A stretch of 33,269 nucleotides of DNA, taken from contig JAJZQN010000044.1 of NCBI GenBank assembly GCA_021847605.1, positions 1 through 33,269 of the forward strand, read 5' to 3'. This document shows positions 8,221-16,336 of this stretch, one piece after another (positions within the stretch are counted from its first letter, which is position 1; the number at the start of each line of letters is the position of its first letter). The DNA comes from Pseudomonadota bacterium (lineage in GTDB: Bacteria; Pseudomonadota; Alphaproteobacteria; Sphingomonadales; Sphingomonadaceae). Under the pieces are notes generated by a model. It made no database searches and was not told the origin of the DNA. It saw nothing but the letters and a program-made list of their open reading frames with translations. Position numbers and translations under genes: made by a program.

Positions 8221-8529
8221 ATGATTTATCGCAAATTCGCCATTGCAACGCTGCTGATCGCGCCGGTCATCGTGATGCTGGCCCAAAATCTGACGCCGCA
8301 CGCCACGCCCACGCCGCAGCCCGTGAAAGCTGTTTCCGTGCCGGTACAAGCCCCCACATCGGTCAACGCCAGTTCGGCCCCGGCCACGCAGCCATTGGAT
8401 CAGTCCCAATATGCGCCGGCTGCACCGACGACGGAGCCTGTCGAATTCGGCAAGCCCATGCCCGATGCAGGCCAGCCGACATTGGCACCGGGATCAGGCC
8501 TGCCAGACAATAGCCGCCCCAATCTGTAG
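8221..8529 (+). CDS. Short Pro/Ala-rich exported or membrane-anchored protein
   Basis: The 102-residue product has one hydrophobic segment at residues 6-21 (FAIATLLIAPVIVMLA) after a short basic N-terminus, then a low-complexity region rich in Pro, Ala, Thr and Gln. This suggests a periplasmic tail held by an uncleaved anchor, or a secreted peptide. GGGTGAGG lies at good distance before the ATG. No domain is recognised. It is followed by a hairpin and the convergent zinc peptidase gene. Confidence 0.6.
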   Translation: MIYRKFAIATLLIAPVIVMLAQNLTPHATPTPQPVKAVSVPVQAPTSVNASSAPATQPLDQSQYAPAAPTTEPVEFGKPMPDAGQPTLAPGSGLPDNSRPNL

Positions 8530-8539
8530 TGACGCAGGC

Positions 8540-8563
8540 CTGGCCTGACGACCGTCAGGCCAG
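8540..8563. terminator. Hairpin between convergent genes
   Basis: CTGGCCTGAC and GTCAGGCCAG form a perfect 10-bp stem with loop GACC, midway between two converging stop codons (8529 and 8582). There is no T-run, so Rho-independent activity is only plausible. Confidence 0.6.
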
Positions 8564-8581
8564 ATTCCGGCTAGCGAACGG

Positions 8582-9460
8582 TCACGACGCGAATGTGTCA
8601 CATTGCGCCGGATCGCCACTGTTCAGACCACGCCGTAGCCATTCCATGCGCTGGGCGCTGGTACCATGGGTAAAGCTCTCCGGCACCGGCCGCTGCCCCG
8701 CCGCCTTTTGCAGCGTATCGTCGCCGATCGCTTCGGCCGCGCGCATTCCTTCCTCCAGATCGCCCGCTTCCATCAAATTGGTGTCGCGGTTCGCCCATAC
8801 ACCGGCATAGCAGTCCGCCTGTAGCTCCATCTTGACCTGAAGTGCATTGCCCTCCGCCTCGCTGGCGCGGCGCTGAGCCTGACGCACCTTGTCGGAAATG
8901 CCGGTGACGGTCTGGATATGGTGGCCGACCTCATGCGCGATGATATAGCCGATCGGGAAATCGCCCGGCGCATTAAAACGGGTTTCCATCTCACGGAAGA
9001 AATCCGTGTCGAGATAGATGCGGTGGTCCGCCGGGCAGTAGAATGGCCCCATGGCCGATTGCGCCGCGCCGCAGCCCGACTGGCCATTCTGACTGTAGAA
9101 GACGAGCGTGGGCGGTTCATAGGTCAGCCCTTCCGCCTTGAAAATGTCGGTCCAGCGGCGTTCGGTCGATCCCAGCACCTTCAGCGAAGTGCGCTGAATG
9201 TCGGTCAGCTCGCTATTGGCAGGACGCTGGGTCTGGACTGGCTGCTGCCCACCGCCGCCTACCAGACTGAGCGGATTCATGCCCATCACCACCATGATGA
9301 CGAGGACGACGGCAATGCCGCCACAGCCAAAGCGGCTGCCGATCAGGGGGAGAAGCATGCCAAGGCCACCGCCCAGCCCGCCACCGCCGCCGCCAAAGCC
9401 GCCGCGACCACCCTCCTGTATTTCGAAGTTGCTGCTTTCCTGTTCGTCGTCGAGCCGCAC
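8582..9460 (-). CDS. ypfJ: YpfJ-type neutral zinc metallopeptidase
   Basis: This 292-residue protein has the layout of the YpfJ/KPN_02809 family: a charged and glycine-rich N-terminal stretch (residues 1-35), one membrane helix (about 46-63, GCGGIAVVLVIMVVMG), and a zinc peptidase domain. The HEVGHH motif at about 176-181 supplies the zinc ligands and catalytic Glu, in the context IIAHEVGHHIQ. The topology puts the catalytic domain in the periplasm. The substrate is not known to me. It is divergent from the patatin operon, with 129 bp between them. Confidence 0.9.
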   Translation of the reverse strand: MRLDDEQESSNFEIQEGGRGGFGGGGGGLGGGLGMLLPLIGSRFGCGGIAVVLVIMVVMGMNPLSLVGGGGQQPVQTQRPANSELTDIQRTSLKVLGSTERRWTDIFKAEGLTYEPPTLVFYSQNGQSGCGAAQSAMGPFYCPADHRIYLDTDFFREMETRFNAPGDFPIGYIIAHEVGHHIQTVTGISDKVRQAQRRASEAEGNALQVKMELQADCYAGVWANRDTNLMEAGDLEEGMRAAEAIGDDTLQKAAGQRPVPESFTHGTSAQRMEWLRRGLNSGDPAQCDTFAS

Positions 9461-9526
9461 CGCGACCTCCCCTGAAATTGCCTGCCCTGCCTGCGCCCCC
9501 CTGCCTACGCCATTGCGGCGCGACAG

Positions 9527-9552
9527 GGAACCGTCTGTCCATCCAATCGGTT
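9527..9552 (+). promoter_or_regulatory. Possible EcfG-type (general stress) promoter
   Basis: GGAAC, 17 bases, then GGTT, against the alphaproteobacterial general-stress consensus GGAAC-N16/17-CGTT; the first base of the -10 part differs. It lies 38 bp before the patatin start, in the intergenic region, pointing towards the patatin-bdhA operon. One or two such matches are expected by chance in a window of this size. Confidence 0.35.
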
Positions 9553-9589
9553 GCGCCCATGTTGGCAGATGAATTTACATTAAGTTGGA

Positions 9590-10801
9590 ATGCCCGCCCC
9601 GAAACCTATATTGCACTGCGACATGGCAGATACAGACCCCAAACCGCTCCGCCGCGCCCGTACGCCCCTTCCCCTACCCCGTGAGGTTGCCCTGTTGTTA
9701 CAGGGCGGCGGAGCGCTGGGATCATTTCAGGCAGGGGTTTACGAACGGCTCGACGAATTGGGCGTCGATGTAAGCTGGGTTGCGGGCATCTCCATCGGGG
9801 CGGTCAACGCCGCCATCATCGCCGGCAATCCTCCGCACAAGCGGCTGAGCCGGCTGAAGAAATTCTGGTACACCCTGTCCGGCGGCATGCCCAATGTCGT
9901 GCTGCCGGAAATCGACCATATTCGTGAAGCCGCGCATCTGATGGCCGCCGGCACGGTCGCGACTTTCGGCGTGCCGGGCATGTTTCGCCCCCGCATGTGG
10001 CCTGCCACGCTGATGCCCGAAGGATCGACCGGCGCAATCAGCTTTTACGACAGCGCGCCGCTGAAAGAGACTCTGGACGCATGCATCGACTGGGATCTGC
10101 TGAATGACGGGCCAGTGCGCCTGTCGGTCGGCGCGGTGGATGTCGAATCGGGAAATTTTGCCTATTGGGATACTCGGGGTCCGGGCGGCAACACCCGGAT
10201 CGACGCCCGTCACATCATGGCGTCGGGCGCCCTGCCCCCCGGCCTGCCCCCGATCGAGATTGACGGGCGCTGGTATTGGGACGGCGGCATCGTGTCGAAC
10301 ACGCCGCTTTCCCACGTCCTCAATCATCAGACGGAGGATATGCTGGTGTTTCAGGTCGACCTGTTCCCGGCAGAAGGACCGATGCCGAACCAGATGACCG
10401 ACGTCTATTCGCGGATGAAGGACATTCAATATAGCAGCCGTACCCGGCAGGTGACGGACCAGTATCTGCGCCTGCGTCGTGAGCATGGCGCGATCAAGGC
10501 GCTGCTCGACAAGCTGCCGCCCGAATTGCGGGACGACGCCGATGCGCAGCGATTGCAGGACATGCTGGACGAAGGATCGGTGAACATCGTCCACCTCATC
10601 TATCGCAGCCGCAATTGGGAAAGCGGGGCGAAGGATTTCGAATTTTCCCGATCCACCATGCTGGATCACTGGAGCCAGGGCCGCGACGCCGTGGAGGAAG
10701 TGATGCACAAGGGCGACCTGATCGCGCGCAACATCCTGGACGGCAAGAGCGCGACATTCGACCTCGACGAACCCGATCACCTGAAGGAGAAAAAGGCATG
10801 A
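9590..10801 (+). CDS. Patatin-like phospholipase with DUF3734 C-terminus
   Basis: The 403-residue protein has a patatin domain: the oxyanion-hole loop LLLQGGGALGSFQAGVY (about 36-51), the nucleophile Ser in GISIG (66-70), and the catalytic Asp in WDGGI near 231. Patatins are lipid acyl hydrolases using a Ser-Asp dyad. The C-terminal half fits the DUF3734 extension seen in bacterial patatins paired with 3-hydroxybutyrate dehydrogenase. There is no signal peptide. Two starts are possible, ATG 9590 and ATG 9623 (MADTDPK); neither has a strong ribosome-binding site. The stop overlaps the bdhA start as ATGA, so the two are translationally coupled. Confidence 0.9.
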   Translation: MPAPKPILHCDMADTDPKPLRRARTPLPLPREVALLLQGGGALGSFQAGVYERLDELGVDVSWVAGISIGAVNAAIIAGNPPHKRLSRLKKFWYTLSGGMPNVVLPEIDHIREAAHLMAAGTVATFGVPGMFRPRMWPATLMPEGSTGAISFYDSAPLKETLDACIDWDLLNDGPVRLSVGAVDVESGNFAYWDTRGPGGNTRIDARHIMASGALPPGLPPIEIDGRWYWDGGIVSNTPLSHVLNHQTEDMLVFQVDLFPAEGPMPNQMTDVYSRMKDIQYSSRTRQVTDQYLRLRREHGAIKALLDKLPPELRDDADAQRLQDMLDEGSVNIVHLIYRSRNWESGAKDFEFSRSTMLDHWSQGRDAVEEVMHKGDLIARNILDGKSATFDLDEPDHLKEKKA

Positions 10802-11589
10802 GCAAGTCCCTCTCTGGAAAGACTGCCCTGATTACCGGATCGACCTCCGGCATTGGCCTTGCCTATGCCAAGGCGCTGGCCGGACAAGGCGCCAATGTCG
10901 TCATCAACGGCTTTGGCGACAAGGACGCGATCGAGAAGGAACGTGTCGGGCTGGAGGAACTGTCGGGGGCCAAGGCGCTCTATTCGGGCCATGACCTGAC
11001 GAAGGTGGACCAGATCGAGGCGATGATGAAGGAGGCGGCCGACGCCTTTGGCGGCGTCGACATCCTGATCAACAATGCCGGTATGCAGCATGTGGCGCCG
11101 GTCGACGAATTCCCGATCGATAAATGGGACCTGATCATCGCGCTGAACCTGAACAGCGCGTTCCACACCACCCGCCTTGCCATCCCCTATATGAAGGAAA
11201 AGAAATGGGGGCGCATCATTCAGACGGCGAGCGCTCACTCACTGGTCGCCTCGCCCTATAAGAGCGCCTATGTGACGGCAAAGCACGGCCTTGCGGGCTT
11301 TACCAAGACGGTAGCGCTGGAAGTCGCGACGTTCGGCATCACCGCCAATTGCATTTCGCCCGGCTATGTGTGGACGCCGCTGGTCGAAAACCAGATTCCC
11401 GACACGATGAAGGCGCGCGGCCTGACTCGCGAGCAGGTGATGAACGATGTGCTGCTGGCCGGGCAGCCGACCAAGCAGTTCGTGACCGCCGAGCAGGTCG
11501 CCGCCATGGCGCTGTATCTGTGCAGCGACGCCGCCGCGCAGATAACGGGTTCGAACATGAGCATCGATGGCGGGTGGACCGCGCAGTAA
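10798..11589 (+). CDS. bdhA: 3-hydroxybutyrate dehydrogenase
   Basis: This 263-residue short-chain dehydrogenase matches 3-hydroxybutyrate dehydrogenases in its N-terminus and core. It has the cofactor loop GSTSGIG, the NNAGMQHVAPVDEF segment, the catalytic Tyr and Lys in YVTAKHG (about 158 and 162), and the C-terminal DGGWTAQ. It would oxidise D-3-hydroxybutyrate to acetoacetate with NAD, the last step in using polyhydroxybutyrate. QHVAPV and the LVENQIPD segment are features I associate with this enzyme rather than generic SDRs. It starts in a 4-bp overlap with the patatin gene and is followed by a strong hairpin. Confidence 0.93.
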   Translation: MSKSLSGKTALITGSTSGIGLAYAKALAGQGANVVINGFGDKDAIEKERVGLEELSGAKALYSGHDLTKVDQIEAMMKEAADAFGGVDILINNAGMQHVAPVDEFPIDKWDLIIALNLNSAFHTTRLAIPYMKEKKWGRIIQTASAHSLVASPYKSAYVTAKHGLAGFTKTVALEVATFGITANCISPGYVWTPLVENQIPDTMKARGLTREQVMNDVLLAGQPTKQFVTAEQVAAMALYLCSDAAAQITGSNMSIDGGWTAQ

Positions 11590-11596
11590 CATGTTC

Positions 11597-11627
11597 CGCG
11601 AAAGGGGGCGCGATACCCCCTTTCGCG
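11597..11627 (+). terminator. Terminator hairpin after bdhA
   Basis: CGCGAAAGGGGG and CCCCCTTTCGCG form a perfect 12-bp stem around a 7-base loop, eight bases past the bdhA stop. No long T-run follows, but the stem is strong. It separates this operon from the M20 gene. Confidence 0.75.
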
Positions 11628-11677
11628 ACGCCATGAAATCGCCCTATGCTGCCGCGCAGCAAGGGAGATTCATCGAT

Positions 11678-13051
11678 ATGCGCCATGCGCTCACGGCCTT
11701 CATGGCCGCCGTCAGCCTGTCATCCATAGCCAGCGCCCAGAACGCACCGGACAGCGCAGCGCAGCCGCTGACCGCCACGGCATCCATGCCCGCGCAGAGC
11801 GCGATCGCCGCAGACGTGGCGAAGGATCTGGACGGGATGATGGCGCTGTACCGCGATCTGCATGCCAGCCCGGAATTGTCGGGGCAGGAAGTAAACACCG
11901 CCGCCAAGCTCGCCAAGCGGCTGAAGGCGATGAAATTCGACGTCAGCGAAAAGGTAGGCGGCACCGGCGTCGTGGCGGTGATGAAGAATGGCAACGGCCC
12001 CGTGCTGCTGATCCGGGCGGACATGGACGGGCTGCCGGTGGTAGAGCAGACCGGGCTGGATTTTGCGTCGAAGGTGCGAACCAAGACGCCCGAAGGCGTG
12101 GAAACCGGCGTCATGCATGCCTGTGGCCATGATACCCACATGACCGCCTTCATCGAGACGGCCAAGCTGCTGGTGGCGCGCAAGGATGAGTGGAAAGGCA
12201 CGCTCGTCATGATCCTGCAACCCGCCGAAGAAGTCGGCAAGGGCGCGCGGGCGATGCTGGAGGACGGCCTGTATAACCGTTTCCCCCGGCCGACCCATGC
12301 CATCGCGTTCCACGATGCCGCCAATCTGGAGGCTGGCACGATCGGCTATACGCCGGGCTATGCCCTGGCCAATGTCGACAGCATCGACATTCGCGTGCGC
12401 GGACTTGGCGGCCATGGCGCCTATCCGCAGACGACGAAAGACCCGATCGTGCTGGGATCGCGGATCGTGACGTCGCTCCAGACGCTGGTCAGCCGCGAGC
12501 AGGATCCGCAAGACCCGGCCGTGGTCACGGTCGGCAGTTTTCAGGCGGGCGCCAAGCATAATATCATCCCGGACGAAGCGCTGTTGCTGCTGACAGTGCG
12601 CAGCTATTCCGATGAAACACGCGCGAAGCTGATCGAGGGGATCAAGCGGATTTCACGCGGCGAGGCGATTGCGGCCGGCGTGCCGGAAGACAAGATGCCG
12701 CTGATCACCGTGAAGGACGAATTCACGCCCTCCACCTATAATCCGCCGGAATTTGCCGAAGAAATGGCCGGCGTGCTGAAAGGCAATTTCGCAGATGGTC
12801 GGGTTGTGAAGACGCCAGCAGCCATGGGCGGCGAGGATTTCGGTCGTTTCTACCGCGCAGACAAAAGCATCAAGAGCTTCATATTCTGGGTGGGTGGCGT
12901 CCCCGCCGACAAGATGGCCGAAGCCAAAGCGAACGGCGCCGCCCTTCCCTCTCTGCACAGCCCGTTCTGGGCGCCGCAGGCCGACAAGGTGGTGTCGACT
13001 GCCAGCGAAGCGATGACCGTGCTGGCGCTCGACATATTGAAGAAGAATTGA
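11678..13051 (+). CDS. Exported M20D-family amidohydrolase
   Basis: The 457-residue product belongs to the M20D peptidase/amidohydrolase group (hippurate and indoleacetyl-amino-acid hydrolases, N-acyl amino acid amidohydrolases). Metal-binding segments visible are HACGHDTHM near residue 146, PAEEVGKGA with the catalytic Glu, the FHDAA segment, and GGEDFGRF near the C-terminus. The N-terminus from ATG 11678 is a signal peptide (MRHALTAFMAAVSLSSIASA), so it probably acts in the periplasm. GGGAG lies ten bases before this ATG. The frame is open further upstream to 11567, but that part runs through the bdhA end and terminator. The substrate cannot be read from the sequence. Confidence 0.93.
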   Translation: MRHALTAFMAAVSLSSIASAQNAPDSAAQPLTATASMPAQSAIAADVAKDLDGMMALYRDLHASPELSGQEVNTAAKLAKRLKAMKFDVSEKVGGTGVVAVMKNGNGPVLLIRADMDGLPVVEQTGLDFASKVRTKTPEGVETGVMHACGHDTHMTAFIETAKLLVARKDEWKGTLVMILQPAEEVGKGARAMLEDGLYNRFPRPTHAIAFHDAANLEAGTIGYTPGYALANVDSIDIRVRGLGGHGAYPQTTKDPIVLGSRIVTSLQTLVSREQDPQDPAVVTVGSFQAGAKHNIIPDEALLLLTVRSYSDETRAKLIEGIKRISRGEAIAAGVPEDKMPLITVKDEFTPSTYNPPEFAEEMAGVLKGNFADGRVVKTPAAMGGEDFGRFYRADKSIKSFIFWVGGVPADKMAEAKANGAALPSLHSPFWAPQADKVVSTASEAMTVLALDILKKN

Positions 13052-13060
13052 GGGCGCAGC

Positions 13061-13093
13061 GCCGGGGCAGCACCATCATGGTCCTGCCCCGGC
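13061..13093. terminator. Bidirectional terminator between convergent genes
   Basis: GCCGGGGCAG and CTGCCCCGGC pair perfectly, with ACCAT/ATGGT able to extend the structure inside the loop. It lies between the stops of the M20 gene (13051) and bdcA (13101). Confidence 0.82.
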
Positions 13094-13100
13094 TTGGTCT

Positions 13101-13814
13101 TTATGCGCCGAAGCCGCCATCGATAGTGTGCATGGCGCCCGTGATGATCGAGGCTTCGGGTCCGGCAAGATAGGCGGTCAGGCCGGCAATTTCCTCACTG
13201 GTGGCATAGCGCTTGATCGCCATGAAACCCGTCATTGCTTCGGCCATCGGGCCGTCGGCCGGGTTCATGTCGGTATCGGTCGGGCCGGGCTGAACAATGT
13301 TGACGGTAATCCCGCGCGCACCGAAATCACGTGCGAGGCCACGGGCCATGCCCTGAAGCGCGGACTTGGTAACGGCATAGGCAGCACCACCGGCAAAGGG
13401 CATGCGATCGCCGTTGACGGAGCCGATCACGATGATGCGGCCGCCTTCGGGCATCTGCCGCGCGGCTTCGACGGCGGCGTGATAGGGCGCGCGGATATTG
13501 ATGTCGAACATCCGGTCGATGGCGTCGGGATCGAGGGTCAGAGCATCACCCAATATGCCGACGCCCGCATTCACCACCAATATGTCGAGCGGTCCCTGTG
13601 CCGCGACCACATCCGTCACAGCCTGACGATCCGCCGCGTCTGATTTGATGGCGGTGGCTCCAGTTTCTGCGGCCAGCGCCTGCGCGGCGTCATGTGAACC
13701 GGCATAGGTGAAACGTACATCGGCGCCATCCTTGGCGAAGCGGCGCACGATGGCGGCGCCAATGCCACGGCTGCCGCCGATGACGAGGGTCTTCTTGCTG
13801 GTGAAATCGGTCAT
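13101..13814 (-). CDS. bdcA: BdcA-like SDR oxidoreductase (biofilm dispersal)
   Basis: The 237-residue SDR resembles E. coli BdcA, as I recall it, over its full length, including GGSRGIGAAIVRRF, FTYAGS, ILVVNAGVG, EAARQMPEGGRI, GSVNGDRMP, ALQGMARGLARDFG and GAMHTIDGGFGA. In E. coli BdcA was reported as a cyclic-di-GMP-binding biofilm dispersal factor; the fold is that of an NADP-dependent SDR. The cofactor loop is at about 13-19, with catalytic Tyr and Lys near 146 and 150. ATG 13814 (MTDFTSKK) is preferred to the upstream 13847. It is divergent from its TetR regulator, the same arrangement as in E. coli. Confidence 0.85.
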   Translation of the reverse strand: MTDFTSKKTLVIGGSRGIGAAIVRRFAKDGADVRFTYAGSHDAAQALAAETGATAIKSDAADRQAVTDVVAAQGPLDILVVNAGVGILGDALTLDPDAIDRMFDINIRAPYHAAVEAARQMPEGGRIIVIGSVNGDRMPFAGGAAYAVTKSALQGMARGLARDFGARGITVNIVQPGPTDTDMNPADGPMAEAMTGFMAIKRYATSEEIAGLTAYLAGPEASIITGAMHTIDGGFGA

Positions 13815-13835
13815 GGGAAAGATCCTTGAGATATG

Positions 13836-13851
13836 TTTAGCGATCACTAAA
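13836..13851. promoter_or_regulatory. Operator-like palindrome 1 (BdcR candidate)
   Basis: TTTAGCGATCACTAAA is a near-perfect palindrome with one mismatched pair. It sits 22 bp before the bdcA start, in the bdcA-bdcR intergenic region. Its core TAGTGATCG, read on the other strand, recurs in palindrome 2. Confidence 0.65.
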
Positions 13852-13880
13852 TATAAATCGAAAGGGCCGGTTCAAGGATT

Positions 13881-13898
13881 TTTATAGTGATCGATAAA
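13881..13898. promoter_or_regulatory. Operator-like palindrome 2, overlapping the bdcR start
   Basis: TTTATAGTGATCGATAAA contains the same TAGTGATCG core as palindrome 1 in inverted orientation, and overlaps the GTG start codon of bdcR. A TetR dimer bound here would repress its own gene, and the two sites together could control both divergent genes. Confidence 0.6.
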
Positions 13899-14480
13899 AA
13901 AGAAATGAAAAGGCGCGGTCGCCCTCGCGCATTTGATCGGGACGTCGCACTGGATCAGGCGCAGGCACTGTTCCACGCCCATGGCTATGATGGCGTGGGC
14001 GTTGCGGCCTTGGCCGACGCCATGGGCGTCAATGCCCCCAGCCTTTACAGCGCCTTCGGGAGCAAGGCGGCATTGTTCGATGAGGTGCTGGGGCGCTATT
14101 CAGACAGGGCGACGCTGGCCGACGGTCTGTCTGTTCCCGGCGTGGACCGGGCAGAAGCGCTGACCGGGATGCTGCGCGCCGCCGCCATCCTCTATGCCAC
14201 CGATCCAACCGCGGCAGGATGTATGGTGCTGGAAGGCGCGCGGGGGGCCGATGCCGATGCGGCGCAATGCGCCCGTGCGCGCAAGGCGACAAGCGTGGCG
14301 GCCATCGCCAACTGGCTGCGCCCGACGCACCCTGAGCAGGCGGATGTAGTGGCCGATTATACAGCCGCTTTAATGTCCGGCATGTCGGCCGATGCACGGG
14401 CTGGTGCCCCCGTCGAGCGACTGACGGCGGTCGCCGATATGGGCGGACTGGCCATTGCCGCAATGCTTGGCCGGAACTGA
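13887..14480 (+). CDS. bdcR: BdcR-like TetR-family repressor
   Basis: This 197-residue protein has a TetR-type helix-turn-helix (about residues 20-60), with YDGVGVAALADAMGVNAPSLYSAFGSK in the usual position. A C-terminal domain contains GCMVLEGARGAD and LMSGMSADAR, matching E. coli BdcR as I recall it. Its divergent placement from bdcA supports the assignment. The GTG at 13887 is taken as start because AAGGA lies eight bases upstream; an ATG at 13905 is possible. The ligand is unknown. Confidence 0.8.
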   Translation: MIDKKEMKRRGRPRAFDRDVALDQAQALFHAHGYDGVGVAALADAMGVNAPSLYSAFGSKAALFDEVLGRYSDRATLADGLSVPGVDRAEALTGMLRAAAILYATDPTAAGCMVLEGARGADADAAQCARARKATSVAAIANWLRPTHPEQADVVADYTAALMSGMSADARAGAPVERLTAVADMGGLAIAAMLGRN

Positions 14481-14486
14481 CGGCCG

Positions 14487-15476
14487 TTATTGCGGCCGAT
14501 GCCCCTTGCGCCATTTAGTGAAGAGGTGACGGGCGAGCATCAGAGGGGGCATGCGTAGCCAGTGGGAGCGGACGAAGAAGGCGAAGACAAGTAGCTTGCG
14601 CGTTTCCTGTCCCCAGCCATTGCGAGCCGACAGGCGGGCAGCGATAATGCGATCCCATGGGGTCAGCGATGCGCCATCTCCATAGAGATAGGCCGCCAGC
14701 CGACGCGCTTGCGCCACACGGCGCGACAGGCCGTGACGGGCGGCGCGCATTGCCAATACCGCTGGTTCGACATCCGCAAGCAGACAATGAATATCCCACA
14801 GGTTGCGCAGGCCGCCCTGCAAATCTCCGTCCGCCAGCATATGGGCGACGGCGTGGATCACCCGGTCTTCGGCAGATAAAAGGAACAACCCGTTCCCCAG
14901 CGGCACGGCGTCGGCGACCATCGCGGCGGCGTCAGGCGTAGGGCGGGCGGTGAGCGGCAGGATGGTATGATGCACGTCGATCATCCGGTCGCGCTCACCA
15001 TGAATCATCGGCGGCAGTTCGTGCATCCATTGGCGATAATAGGCATCGTCATAGGGGTCTTCCTTCACCCATTCCCATCCCGCCGCCATCAGCGCACGTT
15101 CGGCCACCTCCAGCCCGGCGCGAGGAACGAGAATATCAAGATCACCGATGAAGCGCCCCCGTCCCGCGCTGAGGCCGGCGGCAACATAGGCACCGCCTTT
15201 CAGCAGGATGACCGGAAGGCCAGTGTCGCGCAGGGCGAACGCCGCCCGGTCAGCCTCCCATATCGCCTGTTGTGCGTCCCGCGCGGTGTCGGCCAGCGCA
15301 TCCGTCAGGATCGGGCGGACGGCATCAGGCACGCTCTGCCCCTCCAGCCGCAGGGCCAGCGTGCCGATCAGCCGTTCGGCCCGCGCGGCGGCCAGCAAGC
15401 CGTTCCATGCCGATGTGTCGAGCATGGCAGCAAAGGCCGGATCGCGCAGCGCACGGATTAACAGGGTGGCGCTCAT
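14487..15476 (-). CDS. Nucleotidyltransferase family protein (NTP_transf_5-like)
   Basis: The 329-residue product belongs to the uncharacterised nucleotidyltransferase group found beside HPr-kinase-like and PqqD-like genes. The active-site pattern is visible: GG at about 94-95 in LLKGGAYVA, and the metal-binding DLD at about 112-114 in FIGDLDILV. A predicted third carboxylate lies near MIDVHHTIL. It should transfer a nucleotide (or similar group) to a small molecule or peptide; the acceptor is unknown. The start is ATG 15476, which overlaps the stop of the HprK-like gene as ATGA. It is the last gene of the cluster. Confidence 0.85.
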   Translation of the reverse strand: MSATLLIRALRDPAFAAMLDTSAWNGLLAAARAERLIGTLALRLEGQSVPDAVRPILTDALADTARDAQQAIWEADRAAFALRDTGLPVILLKGGAYVAAGLSAGRGRFIGDLDILVPRAGLEVAERALMAAGWEWVKEDPYDDAYYRQWMHELPPMIHGERDRMIDVHHTILPLTARPTPDAAAMVADAVPLGNGLFLLSAEDRVIHAVAHMLADGDLQGGLRNLWDIHCLLADVEPAVLAMRAARHGLSRRVAQARRLAAYLYGDGASLTPWDRIIAARLSARNGWGQETRKLLVFAFFVRSHWLRMPPLMLARHLFTKWRKGHRPQ

Positions 15477-16336
15477 GGCGCATTCCCCCACAATTCCTCA
15501 ACCATGGCGATGGCGGTGTCGCCGTCAGGGAAATCGATCGCGTGCGCGGGTATTCCGCGTACGAAACGGGTGAGCGCGGTGAAGCCGGGCTGACCCAGCG
15601 CGACATAATTGGTGGAAGCCTGCGTAAGGCGCATGAAGATTTCCGCCTGTCCCACCGGACGGATGGCAGGCGCATGGCCGAAGCGGGGGAAAAGAAGCAG
15701 CCGTGGCGGCGCATCCTCATCCATCCGGGCGACGGCATCGGCACGGGGGACCATGTGGCGAATATCTCCCTTTGCCGTGCCGATCAGCAACGGCCCCATC
15801 CTCGGTTCGCCGACGGCCTGTTCGACCACGGCGATGGCACTGTTCTTCAGCGAGACGAGACGCGGGAACGGCAGGATGTGGCCGGTGATAAGATCGAGCA
15901 ACGCAAATTCGTCACCCATGAAACGCCAGCCGCGCTCGCCCAGCAAGGCGGAGAGCGTCGATTTGCCCGAGCCGGACTCCCCCGTCATCACCAGCACGCG
16001 GCCGTCTTTTTCCACGCTGGACGCATGGAGCAGGAGGTGACGGCGCCAGCCGAGCGCCATTTGCAGGTTCATGCCCATTTCCGCCGCGAGCAGCCCGTGG
16101 GCGAGGCTCATCGGCGCGGCGTCGGCTAACCCGTGATCGCCGGTGATGAAGATGGACGGGCGCAGCCAGCGGCGTGCCATATTGGTGGGCTGAAGCCGAA
16201 CGGTGAAATCGGCGATGTGGCCGGCCATGTCGGGATAGGCGGAGTAAAGGCGCGAAAGCTGCGCGATCGGCTGTGGCCATGCCGATCCGATACGGAAGGT
16301 CGCAGGACCGATGCGCAGGGTGACGGCATGCCTCAT
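15473..16336 (-). CDS. HprK-related kinase A
   Basis: The 287-residue protein has a P-loop, GESGSGKST, at about 119-127, preceded by the LLLHASSV segment typical of HPr-kinase-related proteins, with FMGDEFALLD following at 139-148. It resembles the C-terminal kinase half of HPr kinase/phosphorylase, but I see no match to the family's N-terminal domain or to its HPr-recognition and phosphorylase signature. It therefore more likely phosphorylates another substrate. Related kinases phosphorylate lasso peptides in some clusters. Both ends overlap neighbours by four bases (ATGA), so the PqqD-like, HprK-like and nucleotidyltransferase genes form one translational unit. Confidence 0.86.
   Translation of the reverse strand: MRHAVTLRIGPATFRIGSAWPQPIAQLSRLYSAYPDMAGHIADFTVRLQPTNMARRWLRPSIFITGDHGLADAAPMSLAHGLLAAEMGMNLQMALGWRRHLLLHASSVEKDGRVLVMTGESGSGKSTLSALLGERGWRFMGDEFALLDLITGHILPFPRLVSLKNSAIAVVEQAVGEPRMGPLLIGTAKGDIRHMVPRADAVARMDEDAPPRLLLFPRFGHAPAIRPVGQAEIFMRLTQASTNYVALGQPGFTALTRFVRGIPAHAIDFPDGDTAIAMVEELWGNAP

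Noticed and set aside
9722..10780. 352-residue minus-strand frame opposite the patatin
   Set aside because: The patatin keeps all catalytic motifs, so this frame is its shadow.
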